Notes: a model not told the origin generated them from the letters alone. A DNA stretch of 64,000 nt from Viscum album (GCA_963277665.1 OY728130.1:1361012393-1361076392); one strand, 5' to 3'; shown: positions 10,725-23,270, counted from the first letter of the stretch. A program made the numbers and translations.

Positions 10725-13538
10725 TATAACAACCCTAATCATTATTTCACACTTAAACATAATTTATTACATAAAGTTTTACTTAAGAAAACTCTTAGTA
10801 TATAAAGGTCTAGTTTATTGGGAAATTAGGAGCATTACATAACAACTTAGAACATAAAACACATCTTTATTGAAAACTTCTTTTACATGACCACAACAAT
10901 CCCTCGTACTTAATATTGCATGGGATAACCTGAGGACATTCATAAGAAAAAAGTGAGATATAAAGCCCAATAAGGGATTAAAAAAGGAATAAAATGAATA
11001 ATACAATACATGTTATTAAATAGGAATATCAATGTAGCATAAGAGAAACATGAACTTAAAGGTATGATATAGCATGATTATCATAACATGGAAATGTTGC
11101 AACAAAATTTAACATGATTTTAGCGTGAGCCAATGATCATTGCCCCTGGAGCATGAGTAAACCCTAATTTAACTTGAATTAGAATGATTAAACCCTAATT
11201 TAACTTTATTTATCATGATAATAATCTTTACCCAATGCATTGGAGTGCTATCATGGCACACCCTTCTTAAACATTTCATTTCATGCATGAGTGTGCCACA
11301 TAGATCATACAACATGGAATCATTCAACATCATCATTTATTACACGATAAAGAAATGTGGAATAAATACATGAGACTATATAATAAATAATTAAATGTTC
11401 ATAAATTTGAATACCCTTGATAGAGAAATGGGCATGGTATTCACTATACAATGACTTTGGCTTGGAAAATCGTAGTGCAATTTCGGCAGCATAACGACGT
11501 GACATAAGAATTCATAAAAATGTTTAATGAGAGAGAAAGGGGTATCTCATCATATGTAAATGAAATGGATATTAAGGGGTCAAATAGATACATGTTCCAA
11601 CATATTTAATGGAATTTATATTCATAATATAAAATAATTGCTTGAATGTAAATGAGGAGAGAGAAATTCCTTACAGAATTTCGGCATGGTAACGAGTGTA
11701 CACAGGAGGAATTAATGAGAGAGAAAGAGGTATATCATTATTAAAACATAAGTAGGGAAGTATTATGGAGGTGATAAATCATACCCCAACATTTTTAATT
11801 GAAAATAAAAGGGTATAACATCATAAATAAATTTGGACAAAAATGAGAAAGAAAGGAATCCCTTATGGAATTTCAGCTTGGTAACATGTGTACATGGGAG
11901 GAATTAATGAGAGAGAAAGATATATTTCATTATTAAAACATAATAAGGTCAGTATGGGGGAGGTTATAAATCATACCCCAACATTTTTAATTGAAAATAA
12001 ATGGTCATAACAATATAAGGAAACTTGGACATAAACAAGGAAGGAGGAAATCCCTTACTTGGAAGAGTGATCCCAAAGGCTTGGGAGGGGATTAAGAGAG
12101 GATTATTGGGAGCTTGGGGAACCTTCGGAGGATTATAGAGAGAGGAGGGTAGAGGTTGGTTGAGCTCAAAAGGCTTTGAGTGAAGAGGAAGTGGGATCAT
12201 GGTGAGTTTATATTGGAAAAGAGAGGGAATTATTTATTATTTAGGTTTTGGACACTAGACATTAAACTAATCAAAACCACAAAACAACCCATGGTTTTTA
12301 AAAAATGGGAGTGTAAAAAATTATTTTATAAGTAAAATGGAATAAATTATTATAATATTAGGCTTTCTTATGTGGAGTCGAGTCGTACTCTCAAGGAAAT
12401 CAATTTAAAAAGTTAAAATGTTTTATAAGTCTTGGAGGGTCTACTAAGGCACCATAAAATTAATAAAACAAATATAAAATCACATTATTTTAAATATAAA
12501 ACATATATTGGCCTAAAATATAATTTATAGTATTTTATTACATCACTATTGGGTCATCATGATGTCATAAAACACATTATATATTTAAACAATATTTACT
12601 TTTTACCCAAAAATTCGACTGTCTTAGAAAATTATGAAAAATTTACCATTAGATAATTTCAACGTACTGATTCCAAAAATAATATTTATTTTATCTAAAT
12701 AATTTTATAAATATGTGAATTTTTACCTTTAAAATAAAGAACTGATATTTATCGAAAATTCATGGGTTTTGTCAAAAACAACTTTCAAACCATAATAAAA
12801 ATTACAATTGTATTTATAAAAATTTTATGATCATTTATATTTAATAAAAAGTAATTTAGTAATAATATTTTATTAAAATATTATTTAATTAAAAAATCCA
12901 TTAATTCACTAAAATAGATTTCTTAATTGATTATTAACTAAACAAATACTATTTGTGCTTTAAAAACTATTTACAAAGTAACAATAATAAAATGAATGTA
13001 TATTATTTATTCTATACAAAAATAATGCACATAATCATAATGCTAGGGTCTTGTTAGGTAACCCCTTATAACACCTGCGTATGACCTAAGGGTATGGTGT
13101 GAAATGGTGATAGGATCTTGGGGTGGCTCAGATGACATTGCTTGGGTGGTAATTTATATCAACTTCCACTTCTCCCGTAGGCAGTTCCGTTCGATCTTAA
13201 CGTGTTGAAGCTCAACTTGGGCTTGGTCAAGAGAGAAGCCCAGTGAATCCACCTCCTTTATGAGCTCCAACAAATGGGCTTCTTATGGAGCGATTCTACT
13301 GGATGAGGCCATCACTTCCTTTGTCTGAGTAAATTTGATTTGTTAAATCCCTATATTTATACTAATCAATTGATCACTATTCAATAGCTATATTAGCAAT
13401 GGTAACAATTCTTAATGGTATTTTGAAATAAAAAAACATAAAACCAAGGAATTTCATATTTTATATAACCATTTTATATAATAATACATTTAATTAGATC
13501 AAGAGAAATTTTAATTGATAAAATTTTGGGTCGTTACA
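10725..13538 (-). repeat. 5' LTR of element A
   Basis: Partner of 2843-5673. On the minus strand it begins TGTAACGACCC with an intact TG and ends AGGGTTGTTATA. It has the same internal structure: a decayed TATA box near 12207-12216 and about 191 bp subrepeats at 11455-12060 (anchors at 11651 and 11842; the middle donor-like word is mutated at 11861). It is 2814 bp against 2831 bp for its partner. Confidence 0.85.
11455..12060 (-). repeat. 191-bp tandem subrepeats in the A 5' LTR
   Basis: Same array as 3580-4180: three units plus a partial one, repeating CCTTAC(A/G)GAATTT and ATTAATGAGAGAGAAAG at a period of about 191 bp. It lies downstream of the decayed TATA box in the transcribed direction. 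Confidence 0.75.
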
Positions 13539-13543
13539 GGCCA
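13539..13543. repeat. Target site duplication, right copy, for element A
   Basis: GGCCA, partner of GGATA at 2838-2842. The copia RT reading resumes from here as G-H-V, then K-D-I-Y-M-E, which fits the copia block following K-G-Y. Confidence 0.5.
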
Positions 13544-13559
13544 TGTATAAATTAAAGAT

Positions 13560-14010
13560 ATATACATGGAATAAAAATTCATTCTAGTAGATAGACTTGA
13601 GTCAATTTTATGTTTTTTGTGGTTTTGATTGTAATGGGTTTCAAAGTTTATCAAATATACTCTAGGATGGAATTATTGAATAGAGTTATCAAGGAGGAAG
13701 TATATATTGAACAACCAATGGGTTTTCAAATTGAAGATGATGAAACAAAGGTGTATCATTTTAAGAAATCCTTATATAGAATGAAAAAAACACCATGATA
13801 TTTGTATGCTTGATTAGACTCTTATTTGAGTAAGTGAGAGTTTAAAGGAGGTGTTTTTGTTCAAAACTGTTACGTGAAATCATCTAAAGAAGATAAGTTA
13901 TTGGTAATCATCTATATTTATGATATCATATTTGTTCGAATCAAGCAGAAATAAGTGGAGAAATTTTATAATCTAATAAAATCAGAGTTATATATATCCA
14001 TGATTGGTGA
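13560..14010 (+). pseudogene. copia reverse transcriptase remnant
   Basis: Includes an open stretch at 13610-13798 reading V-I-K-E-E-V-Y-I-E-Q-P-M-G-F, then K-S-L-Y-R-M-K-K-T-P, hallmark copia RT blocks. 13909-13929 reads I-Y-I-Y-D-I-I where the catalytic motif is Y-V-D-D, so the first catalytic Asp is Tyr. Stops begin right after T-P (13796) and recur. Confidence 0.85.
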
Positions 14011-14389
14011 GATTATATTTTTGAGATATAGGTAAATTAAAATAAGGAATATAATTTTTTTTCTTCGATTAAGTATGTGAGGGAGTTGTAGAAAAAGTTA
14101 GACATGCAAGATTGCAAAATGATTTTAACTCCAATTATGGTTGATAATAAACATGGAAGGAATGATAAAGGGAAATTTATAGATCAAAATTTATTTTGAA
14201 GAATAATTGTAAAATCATTTTACTTGACAAAAATAAGGAAATATATTGTTTATTCTACTTTCTTGGTGTCCTAGTTTCAAAGTAACATGAAAGAAGAAAT
14301 TATTACAGTTTTGAAGTGAATCAGGAGGTATATTCAAGGTATCCCTTATTATAGTTTACTATTTGATGCATAAATCGATTGAGATTTTT

Positions 14390-14640
14390 TTGTATATTTT
14401 GATGTGGATTGGATTAGAGATTTTTTGGAGAGAAAATCCACAAGTGGAAGAGATTTATTTATTGGGAACAAATGAATTGGGTGGATTAAAAAGAAGAAAT
14501 AGAGTATATATATTAGAATAACTAGAAAAAATATTTTAGCTATGAAGGCATGAAACCAATTGATCTGAATAAATAAAAAATTATTGGATCATTGTGAAGT
14601 TTTCAAAGTTATTATGATGATTTATTGGGAAAAAAATTTC
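14390..14640 (+). pseudogene. copia RNase H remnant
   Basis: Reads D-V-D-W-I-R-D, then E-R-K-S-T-S-G-R-D-L-F-I-G, matching the copia RNase H block D-A-D-W-A and R-(K/R)-S-T-S-G. Further on it reads I-L-A-M-K-A, corresponding to E-Y-I-A-A. This is the last coding domain before the putative PPT. Confidence 0.75.
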
Positions 14641-14704
14641 TATTGTGTTTACAAAGATGAGATGGAAAATTAGGGATATGTTTGGCATAGAGAGGGGGGG
14701 GGGG

Positions 14705-15777
14705 TGAATCAGTACTAGTGATTTTTTTCCAATCTAAAACATTTTTATCCATTTATTTTTACCTTTTCACTATTAGATTAATGGATATACAATTAAATTT
14801 TTTTTACTTTCAAATTTTTATAAAGTATATCCGAAAACACACACATAAGAAGAAAAAAAACAAGGTCCTCTTTTCAAAATGAAAGGGTAGTCCTTGGTGA
14901 GACCTGGTAAAAACTGAAATCACACAACCCACTAGTATCTACATATAAGATAAAAACGAGCATAGATTATCCAACACTCATGGTACACATATCCTAATAG
15001 TTTTTATTTCATATATTAATTTTATAACATCCCATTGGGTCATTATATTTTCCCTGATAGTGTACAATCAAGTGATCAAAAACAAAAATAAAGTCTTTCA
15101 CCAATATAGGTTCAGAAAGTTTTTGATGTTCTTCTTATTCTCCCTATTCTTCTTTACTTTCTTTCACAATAATGAGAAAGTAAAACTTATTCTTATTCTA
15201 CTACTTACATATGGGAAATAAACATTTTCAATTTTTATACACAACACATGCATTGGTTTCTACATTGTATGATTCCTTCAAGATAGGGTATAGAAATACT
15301 AACTTCTTCATCTTCATTTTCTTATTCTATTTCACTATAAAAATAATTATTCAATATTAATCTATTACATATATTAAAGTGAATTATTATTTATATATTA
15401 ATTTGATTGACCAAAATTCCTCTTCTTCGTTTTCTTCTTCATTTCACATGGATGGAACTAAATCTCTTCTTCTATTCAACTCATAAGAATATGTAGTAAG
15501 TGTTGGTGTTGAGGATTCTATCTTCTTCGATACTCATTTTTTTTCAAAAAGGGTGTAATATCGGCTATATCACATATTTTATTCAACATGTTGAATGTAT
15601 TTATATATATTAGAACACTAGATATCTTCCTCATAATTATATCACTTTTAATTTCCATAAATTCTGGTTTTCATTCTCCCTAAAATCCCACTTATAGAAC
15701 CAAATATTTCCTTTTTTCCTTATAATGATATTTGGAAACTCTACAAACTTATATTATTTAATTTATTTTAAAAAACC
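14705..15777. other. Unclassified A+T-rich stretch, possible copia 3' LTR
   Basis: Lies between the G-run of the copia relic and the left edge of the B1 LTR. It begins TGAATCAGTACTAG and is rich in C+T in places (15400-15560, repeated TTCTTC). No coding signal or repeat partner was seen in the window. By position it could hold the copia 3' LTR. Confidence 0.35.
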
Positions 15778-17166
15778 TATAGTGACCCCAACCCTAGTAT
15801 CTAGTTACTTCTTTATTACATTGGCATAAAATACAAGTAATCACATCCCAAAGGACCAAATAGTTTAATAGTCTTGGTAAACTAGACACATACTTGAGTT
15901 TACATTGCATTTGAATAAAAAAATTACAACAATTTTTTTTAAAATAATAAATTTATTCCATCTATATTATCCTTCTATATCTGTCATAGTAAAATTCATG
16001 GAATCCTAGGAAAAGGGAAAAAATAAGGGTGAGATCAAATTCTCATTAAGGGTTAAGTATATAGAAAGTTATCACGAATCAATAATCATAATCAACATGA
16101 AATGGTGAATAATTAAACACACATAAAATTTAAATAAATTTACTATCATGGTATGATAAAGGAGAATCAATATGGAAAAGTAAATAAATAAAAACACATT
16201 CCATTTAGTCAATAAATTGATAATGAAATGCATCCATAGATAATATCATAGTGAAAATTTCATGGATAATGATAACTAAAACTGAATGAAGGAAATTCCT
16301 AATTATAAGATGTCATGTTTTTTAGTAACATGATACATTTACAGTCAAGACATTTCAAAATATGGTTTAAAACTGGGTACTAACTGATTTAGTTTGGACA
16401 ACTATATCTCTATTTTCAAGACCTTTCACAAGATAGTTTAAAACTACTGGTTACAAACACATAGGGTTTTCCTACTGATTTTGTCTCATGAAACCTATCG
16501 ATGCATCTAGGAGAATTAAATAAATAGTCCCCATCCATTTATTTCATGTCCAAATAATTCCTCATATATAAAATAATATATTTAATACATGAATAATGTT
16601 CCTTATCATCAAATATCCGTATCGAGTAAAGAATACAAATTTATCAATATTTTCCTAGATAAATAAATACCATTCAATTTAGAACAACATATGTATAAAT
16701 TATATATGATTTAATTAATAAACATATCTATGATAATTAATATGGATATTTTGGGAAAATTTAATGTCCAATGATCATAGGAAAGTGAATAATTCAAGGG
16801 GATGTTAATGACTAAAAAAATGAAACAAGGAAGTGAATGTCAATACTATCCTTTTTCTAAATAATCATAAACCATCCATAGGAAAAATAAAAATGATATC
16901 AATAAATTATATACCCCTTGGAGTAAGAATAAATGTTTTTTGTTATTTATGAATAGAAATACCATAAAAATATCTTTAAAAATATTATTGAGGAAAAAAT
17001 CCTTTTAATTTTGAAAAATATTTTGAAAAATATTTTCTTTTAAAATCACTTTTAAAAACATTTTCTTTAAAAATACCCTCCCAAACTTGAAAACTAAGAT
17101 TTTAAGAAATGACAGTCATGATGGAAGGTAATTAAATATATGATGTAAAAGTTTAAAATAACATTC
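15778..17166 (-). repeat. B1 LTR, distal (U5) part, left of nested element A2
   Basis: On the minus strand this is the end of a family B LTR, finishing GGGGTCACTATA at 15778. It matches B3 at 52824 onward (both contain a TAATAGTTTA word and a CTCATTAAGGGT word) and the reverse of B4 at 59142-59787 (ATGCATCCATAGATA at about 16230). It is separated from its other part at 28591 by element A2. 16320-16480 holds two diverged copies of an AAGAC-x-TTTCA-x-AAA unit of about 80 bp. Confidence 0.7.
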
Positions 17167-17722
17167 CTATAGTGCCCCAATTTTTTCTTTATAAGACTTT
17201 GAAATATTTATATATATATATTTCCAGAGCTAGGCGTTGAGACAACGTGTGATTTCAAGACCCGGTGTGCGTGAAATTAATTTTATAAAAATATTAAAAA
17301 TATTTTATAATTGTGTGTGCACAAAACCTCAAAGAAAATAGAATAAATCTTAAATGGTTGATCAGATCAGAAATCTGAGACCTTGGTTGAGTTCAAAATT
17401 CAATTTTTACCCTAGGTGTGACATTAAATGAGCCAACACGGTACGTTCAGACCCCTATATCTTTGGCGATGAGTTAAATGAATTAATGAATGAATTATTT
17501 AAATATTTAGTTAATTTTTTATCACAATGGATAAAATTATAATTATATCACCTTGGAAAACCTTTCTAGGGTTGGCTCATAATTTTTGGAATCCACTAGT
17601 GAGAGCTCCTCTCTCCACTCTTTGGAGAACGATGATGAAGCTCTTGAATTAGACCAGATCAGATGCAACGAACACATTAGATTCTTTTGAAGAATTTATG
17701 GGAACTTTCTTCACCAATGAGT

Positions 17723-17735
17723 GATATAAATAGAG
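17723..17735 (+). promoter_or_regulatory. TATA box of the A2 5' LTR
   Basis: GATATAAATAGAGG is an excellent plant TATA box about 560 bases into the LTR. The 3' LTR copy at 25912-25925 has decayed to GATCCAAATAAAGG. It places the 53-bp array in the transcribed leader, not upstream of the promoter. Confidence 0.6.
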
Positions 17736-18929
17736 GTAGGAATCACCAATTGGTGTTTTTACACCCTTTATTAAATGATTGAGTAGATTGTTAGTTTTTC
17801 TTCAATCTATACCTCTGTTGTAGCCTCTGCATGTGCCTAAGTACTAAAATATAAATTTATATTAGTCGTTTTCTAATATTAAATCCTTGTTCTTGTTATT
17901 CATCTAATAATTATTGGATGATGACTTTTAAACTTTTGTTTATGGTGATATTCTCCCTCGATTCTTCACGTTCTTCACTGGTTGGATCCTCGCGGTCCTG
18001 ACTTGACTTTGTTGGGAGGTACTGAGCTTGATCAAACCCTTAGATTCATAATTAATTGATGAAATGAAAATTTTTTGGTGAGAGAAGCATGGATATAAAA
18101 TAGTTGTAGTATAGGGATGTTTGATTCAACAATTTGAGGCTGGATCTTCAAGCATTGAAGCTTCAAGTGCATGTAGAATGTGAGGCAAAACCCTCATCGA
18201 TGATCAGAGCCGATTCACAGTGAGCAATAAATGAGATCTAAAATATCTGGCCAAATTAGGGACTTTCGAACTAATTCAAGGAAGAATCAAAGGTGGCATA
18301 AACATATTCAATCTGTAGAGATCATATCTAGAAAAATAGTGAAAACCCGACTACACTCCATGTACGGGGATAAACACACGATGTGTATCCCCCCTTAGTG
18401 GCAGTGCTAGGGTTTTTGGAAATATTAAGGAGTAAATGAAGTGTATAATCCCTTAAATTCCATGTACCCATTCTTCATTTGGACAACCGTTGTGATAGGT
18501 CACACGAATGGGAAGCCATGTAGAAGTACATGGACATGGGGCCCGGTACACGAACACGGCCAGCAAACACAACTCGAGTCCTGGTTAGCCTGGACACACC
18601 TTGTAGTCCACCTACATGAAGTGTAATGCTACACAAATGATAAACCATGAGCTGAATAGAGTCACAACTAGGTTGTGAAGTGGGGACACATGCCATGTGG
18701 GTCCCCTCACATACCATGTACTCCTTGAGTTCTTCGGAGTAAACTTCAAACATCCATATCTTCTTTGTTTGAACTCATATTTTTCCCCATGAGTACCATA
18801 TACCTAGTGTTTTTTCATGTAGAATATGATGGTTCCCAAGATAGAAGTTTTTTAGATATAATGTGAAATATTCTTAGCATGGAATGCACTGAGGAGACAC
18901 TCGATGATGACAAAGATTGTGCAAGATCA

Positions 18930-19255
18930 CTAGCGATTTCTAGGCATTACCTTCTAGTTGGTATGGGCAGTGTAGTTCCCCAATGACCCTTTCTGGGCAT
19001 TACACTCTAGTAGTGCTGTGTAGTGGAGTTCCCCAGAGACTTCTTCTGGGTGTTACCCTCTAGTAGGGATGGGTAGTAGAGTTCCCTAACAACTTCTTAC
19101 AGGTGTTACCCTCCAGCAGGGCTGGGTAGTGGAGTTTCCTGAATACTTCTTCTAGGCATTTCCCTCCAGTGAGGCTAGGAATTGGAGTTCCCTGATGAAA
19201 TTCTTGAGTGTTACCCTCCAGTGGGGCTAGTTAGTGAAGTTTATTAGTGACTACT
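18930..19255 (+). repeat. 53-bp tandem array, about 6 units, in the A2 5' LTR
   Basis: Units of the form GGCATTACCCTCTAGTAGGG followed by CTGGGTAGTGGAGTTCCC and GA-GACTTCTT. Anchors at 18995, 19048 and 19101 are 53 bp apart. The partner LTR has about seven units (27050-27425). Confidence 0.85.
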
Positions 19256-20433
19256 ATAGTGGAACCCTCCTATTTTATTAGGTATTGGTTCCTCTATCTA
19301 TAAATTTTATCCCCTCAACTATGTGGCATAGTTACGATACGTGGTTTTATGTATCTTTGGACTCATGAGGAAGAGGGACACTTTCCCTAGAAAGAGATAT
19401 TTTTGTGACATGACCTAAAACCATAAGAGTGAGTTAGTGTCGCCCAAAGTGTATAATATCAATGTTTGGTGATTGAGATCCTTATAATTTTGTGTTTAGG
19501 GTAGACACATGGGATGTTGAGAATCGTTGATGGAATTTTAGGACTATTGCCTACTCTTATTTTTAGGATGAGCTGTGAGATGGATATTCCCTTACTCTTT
19601 CATTTGGACCTCTTTAACTGAGAATATATCTATATCCTTCTTCTGTACCCACTCCTTGGATTTGGTTACTCTCCTTCTAGGAGAGGTGAAGACGTGCGTG
19701 GTATGCCACATGATTTCCATGTCTAGATTCTCATGGTTGGATGAGTCTAATCTTCTACTATAGGTGGTGAATGATCAATGAGTAGTTCATCTAATCACTG
19801 TGTTTAGTCCCTTGTACCAGGATGAGATTACTTTCACTCTTATTGGGTTGAGATCTACTCTTTCACCGTACCTTGTGCATCTACTATCTTTCTCTTCTAT
19901 TTTATCTCTTACTGCCCCCCTTCATCTTTTGGGGTGTCCTAATGGGTGTGTTTATACTCACCCATGCATGAGATTTTTCTACATGTATCATGTCTTATAA
20001 AGACGATGGACAAGTTGATCATGACTACAAAGGATATTAGGGATACCAGGTTCTTGGAATTCATATGATGGTCATAGCTTTGGATTTTAGAGTTGAGCTC
20101 TCTTAGATATTTACTTCTATAGTTTTTTGTTAGGTTGAGAAACATTTCTAGTTGGGAATGTATTTTTCACCTTTAATTTTTAGTTTTCACTACCTTAATT
20201 TTGTGTTTTCTATAGGTTTATGCATTATTGGGTTATTTTATAGTAGTGTTGCATCTTTTATCCTTTCCCTTTTCACTTTTCCATCGATTTTAATGTGTGT
20301 GTGCATACATGAACTTAGGTAAAGGCCTATCCAAGTTAGTTATGCCTTCGATGCTTATCTCCACCCCCTAGAATATGGAGGTGAGCTTGGGGTAGTTATG
20401 TCTCAAGGCCCAACATGGGTTGAGTTATGACAG

Positions 20434-20451
20434 ATTGGTAGCAGAGGTGGT
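20434..20451 (+). other. Primer-binding site of element A2 (initiator tRNA-Met type)
   Basis: ATTGGTAGCAGAGGTGG lies one base after the LTR end. It matches the plant iMet PBS TTGGTATCAGAGC with a T-to-G change. The extension TTCGATCC resembles a tRNA T-arm sequence but probably only reflects chance. Confidence 0.75.
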
Positions 20452-20715
20452 TCGATCCTTTAAATGTTGTTCAGACATTACCTAAAAAATATTTGGTTAG
20501 GTTTTAAGACAACAATGTCAAATTTTTTCGAGTGAAGATATTAGTCTAGGGAGTCCAGTGATGGTGCGGTGGCCGATGTATTCATTCACCAGGACCCTAA
20601 CTACCTGCTTGTTGGCTCGACATGATGAGACATTTATTATAGGGATAAATGTTACATGAATCATATATGATTGATTCTTTGACTATCCTTATTCATTCAG
20701 CTCCCCATTGTTATA

Positions 20716-20741
20716 AATATATATATATATATATATATATA
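20716..20741. repeat. (AT)n microsatellite in the A2 leader
   Basis: About 13 AT dinucleotides between the PBS and gag of element A2. Confidence 0.95.
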
Positions 20742-20789
20742 AAATCTAATATAACTGAATTACTCCTTAATAACTTTTAGGAGGCCTCC

Positions 20790-21960
20790 ACGATGACAAC
20801 CCACTATGATACTAGCTTTGGTTCATGACGATGGCCCTATGAGTGATGAGGCCTCAGTTTAGGGTCCATCCAGCGACCCCATTCCTCCAGGTGGGTAGGT
20901 AGCACCACCTCCACCTATTGAGAAACACATCATCCTAGAATAGAAGGATGAGAATGTGCACATTCTTATCACACTCCATGAGTTCTAGCATCATAGACTA
21001 TTGAGGTTTTGCGATGAGCTAGATCCCAAGGAAATTGAGGATTGGCTAGAGTTAGTGGTACATATCTTCATGATCATTCGAACTTCGATGGATCAGGTGG
21101 TGGTACAGGTAGCCAGCCATTTCCATGGAGAATCTAGGAATTTGTGAAGCCTGGTTACGTAGATTTATGATGATTTGACACTCTCATGGGACGTCTTCCA
21201 ACAGCTGTTCTATGAGGAGTACTACCCATCTTGCTTATGCTTAGTCCAAATCTAGAAGCTTCTGGGGATTTAGTAGGGAGGGATGATGGTGAATGAGTAC
21301 ACGGTGTGGTTTAAAAACCTTACATGGTACTTCCTTAACATTATCCATTATGGATACTTTTGAGCATGAAAGTTTGAGCAGGTACTCTGTAGAGATATTT
21401 GAGAAATCATCATGCCCTTGTGCATCCCCACCTATGCTGGGGTACTGGAGTGACTACTAGTGATAGAAATATTTCTATAAGAGTTATTCCAGACATTTGG
21501 ATCTAGAAGTGGTCATCCCATAGACGAGTCATCTGCACTAGCTACCAGGTTCCAGTTGATGAGATATCAAAAAAGAAGACCCTTTAGTGAGCAGGCTCAG
21601 ACACATAGCCGTATAGGGCTGAGGCAACACAAAGTGTGAGGGAATCCCAGAGAGGGACATTTTTTTACTTTTTATGGGTGAGGTCACATGGTATAGGACT
21701 ACCCGACTAGACGTGATGAGAAGCCCAGGCAGATAGATGATAGACCACTGTAGAAAATGTAGATACGTGATTGGGGATCTCCTAGGCTGGGACAAGGTGT
21801 TTCCCAAGGAGGTAGATCTAGCAGAGGAGCAGTAGGAGATGCATGTGGAGAACAATGCTATGTGGTCCTTCCACCACCACCACTAGGTGGTCCACATTAG
21901 GCTCAGGGATCTAGTGGTGGGGGATCCAGATAGCTACAGGCTTTAGATGTCTACAATCCC
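20790..21960 (+). pseudogene. Element A2 gag remnant
   Basis: Begins near ATGACAACCCACTATGA. A capsid-like block reads F-C-D-E-L-D-P-K-E-I-E-D-W-L, then W-D-V-F-Q-Q-L-F-Y-E-E-Y-Y-P, typical of Retrotrans_gag. 21665-21712 reads F-Y-G-stop-G-H-M-V-stop-D-Y-P, a knuckle with Cys to Tyr changes. Stops are frequent. Short frames on the other strand over this region (for example 21538-21855) are antisense shadows. Confidence 0.7.
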
Positions 21961-21984
21961 GTAGTGCGCGATATGATTTGAGGT

Positions 21985-22330
21985 ACAATATGTGTTTATT
22001 ATAATATTTCCTCAGTATTATTAGACATAGGTGACAATCATTACTTTATCTCTTAACTCTTGGTGTGTGATCTAGATCTCCTAGTAGAGACACTAGCACA
22101 TCAGCTTCATCTTGAGGTTCCTATAGGGAATACTCTTCTGTATCTTTCATCTTTCGGCAGTGCGAGCTATCACTTGGTAGAGAATAGTTCACATGGTACC
22201 TTTTTATTATTATGATGGAGCCTTATGACATCATCTTAGGTATGGAATGGATTTACATGATCTAAACCTATATTTATTTTTACCATAGACAAGTTATATG
22301 CCTATGAACTAATGAGACGAGATTATCCTT
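21985..22330 (+). pseudogene. Element A2 protease remnant
   Basis: 21990-22058 reads V-L-L-D-I-G-D-N-H-Y-F-I-S, matching L-F-D-T-G-A-T-H-S-F-I-S with the Asp kept. 22225-22300 reads Y-D-I-I-L-G-M-E-W-I, matching Y-D-V-I-L-G-M-D-W-L downstream of the protease. Confidence 0.75.
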
Positions 22331-22459
22331 TTTTGGAGAGAGAGATCTCATGGAATAACTAGTGGATGTTGTGAGCAGGAGGTTGCAACCTATCACACAT
22401 CAGTTAGAGAGTGTATCCATTGGTGTAGTAGGATCTTCAGGCATCTGGGATCCTTCATT

Positions 22460-23270
22460 TGTGAAGGATTATATGGATATATTCCCTGAAGATGTTCCAG
22501 GACTACCTTCTAGGTGGGAGATAGAGTTTTGCGTTGACTTTCATTGAGGGACAAACCAAATATCTTCTACAACATATCAAATAATACCTACCAAGATTTG
22601 AGATCTATGGTTTTAGTTGTAGGACCTTCAAGAGAAAGGTTTCATTAGACCCAGAGTGTCCCCCTAGGAAGCTCCAATGTTGTTCATGAAAAAGGCAGAT
22701 GAGAACTTGCGGTTTTGTGTAGACAATCGCTACATGAACCAAGCCATTATAAAGAAAAATTAACCCTTTCCAAGGATTGAAGACCTCTTTGATAAATTGA
22801 GAGGCATGATATGGTTCTAAAATATTGATATTAGTTCCAACTACCACCGGTTGTTGGTTTTTAAGGCATATATTCCAAAGTTTTCATTTTTATGTTGCTA
22901 TGAACACAATGAGTTCATAGTAATTCCCTTTGGTGTGATGAATTCCCCTACCATGTTCATGGATTTGATGAACTAGGTACTCTATCCATACTTGGACTAG
23001 TTTTTTGTTGTCTTCATCTACGATATACTTTTCTACTCTGAAATAGAATAAGATCATGCAAAGCATTTGAGAAAAATTATTGATTTTCTTCAAGAGCACC
23101 ATCTTTATGGAAAGCTCTCAAAGTACCAATTCTGGATACATGAGGTTCACTTTCTGGGGAATTTCCTTTCTGAACAAGTTTTATCCATGGATCCAACAAA
23201 TACCAAGATAGTTATTACATTGGATCCACCTAAGAATGTGTCATAGGTTTGGATCTTAATTGTATTTTCG
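22460..23270 (+). pseudogene. Element A2 reverse transcriptase remnant
   Basis: Opens with F-P-E-D-V-P-G-L-P, the usual gypsy RT lead-in, then G-F-I-R-P, E-A-P-M-L-F-M-K-K, V-I-P-F-G-V-M-N-S-P and F-V-V-F-I-Y-D-I-L-F-Y-S at 23009-23029, where the first catalytic Asp of F-I-D-D is Tyr. Frameshifts and stops occur throughout. Confidence 0.85.

Larger units (their letters stand above)
2843..13538 (-). mobile_element. Element A: Tekay/Del-like chromovirus (Ty3/gypsy), minus strand, nested in copia
   Basis: A 10.7 kb element with two homologous LTRs (2843-5673 and 10725-13538). A tRNA-iMet-like PBS lies next to the right LTR and a G-rich PPT next to the left LTR, which fixes minus-strand orientation. 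Between them, on the minus strand, lie gag, protease, RT, RNase H, integrase and a C-terminal chromodomain, the Ty3/gypsy chromovirus order. The 2.8 kb LTRs with internal subrepeats and the Q-V-H-D-V-F-H-V-S-L-L-R-K-Y integrase tail fit the Tekay/Del lineage. Several stops make it non-autonomous today. It interrupts the copia RT gene. Confidence 0.9.
13544..14704 (+). mobile_element. Ty1/copia relic, 3' portion (RT and RNase H)
   Basis: Continuation of the copia element interrupted at 2842. The RT runs from here to about 14010 and RNase H to about 14640. It ends with a run of 11 G after AGAG (14694-14704), which looks like a polypurine tract, followed by TG. A 3' LTR starting at 14705 is therefore possible but was not confirmed, because no 5' LTR is in the window. 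Confidence 0.75.
17167..20432 (+). repeat. 5' LTR of element A2
   Basis: 3266 bp. It begins CTATAGTGCCCC (partner TGATAGAGAGACCC) and ends GTTATGACA just before the PBS. Homology to 25366-28590 is visible throughout (for example TATTTTATAATT and GGATCCT...GGTCCTG). It contains a TATA box at 17723-17735 and a 53-bp tandem array at 18930-19255. It also encloses short frames, including one at 18441-18626, that have no recognisable product. Confidence 0.85.

Noticed and set aside
14680..14720. TGTTTGGC at 14680 as an LTR start
   Set aside because: No partner in the window. The G-run ending at 14704 followed by TGAATC fits PPT plus LTR better, though neither was confirmed.
20434..20460. Possible tRNA gene fragment (GGTTCGATCC-like T-arm)
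   Set aside because: No cloverleaf can be drawn around it. It is the PBS of A2, which naturally resembles the 3' end of a tRNA complement.
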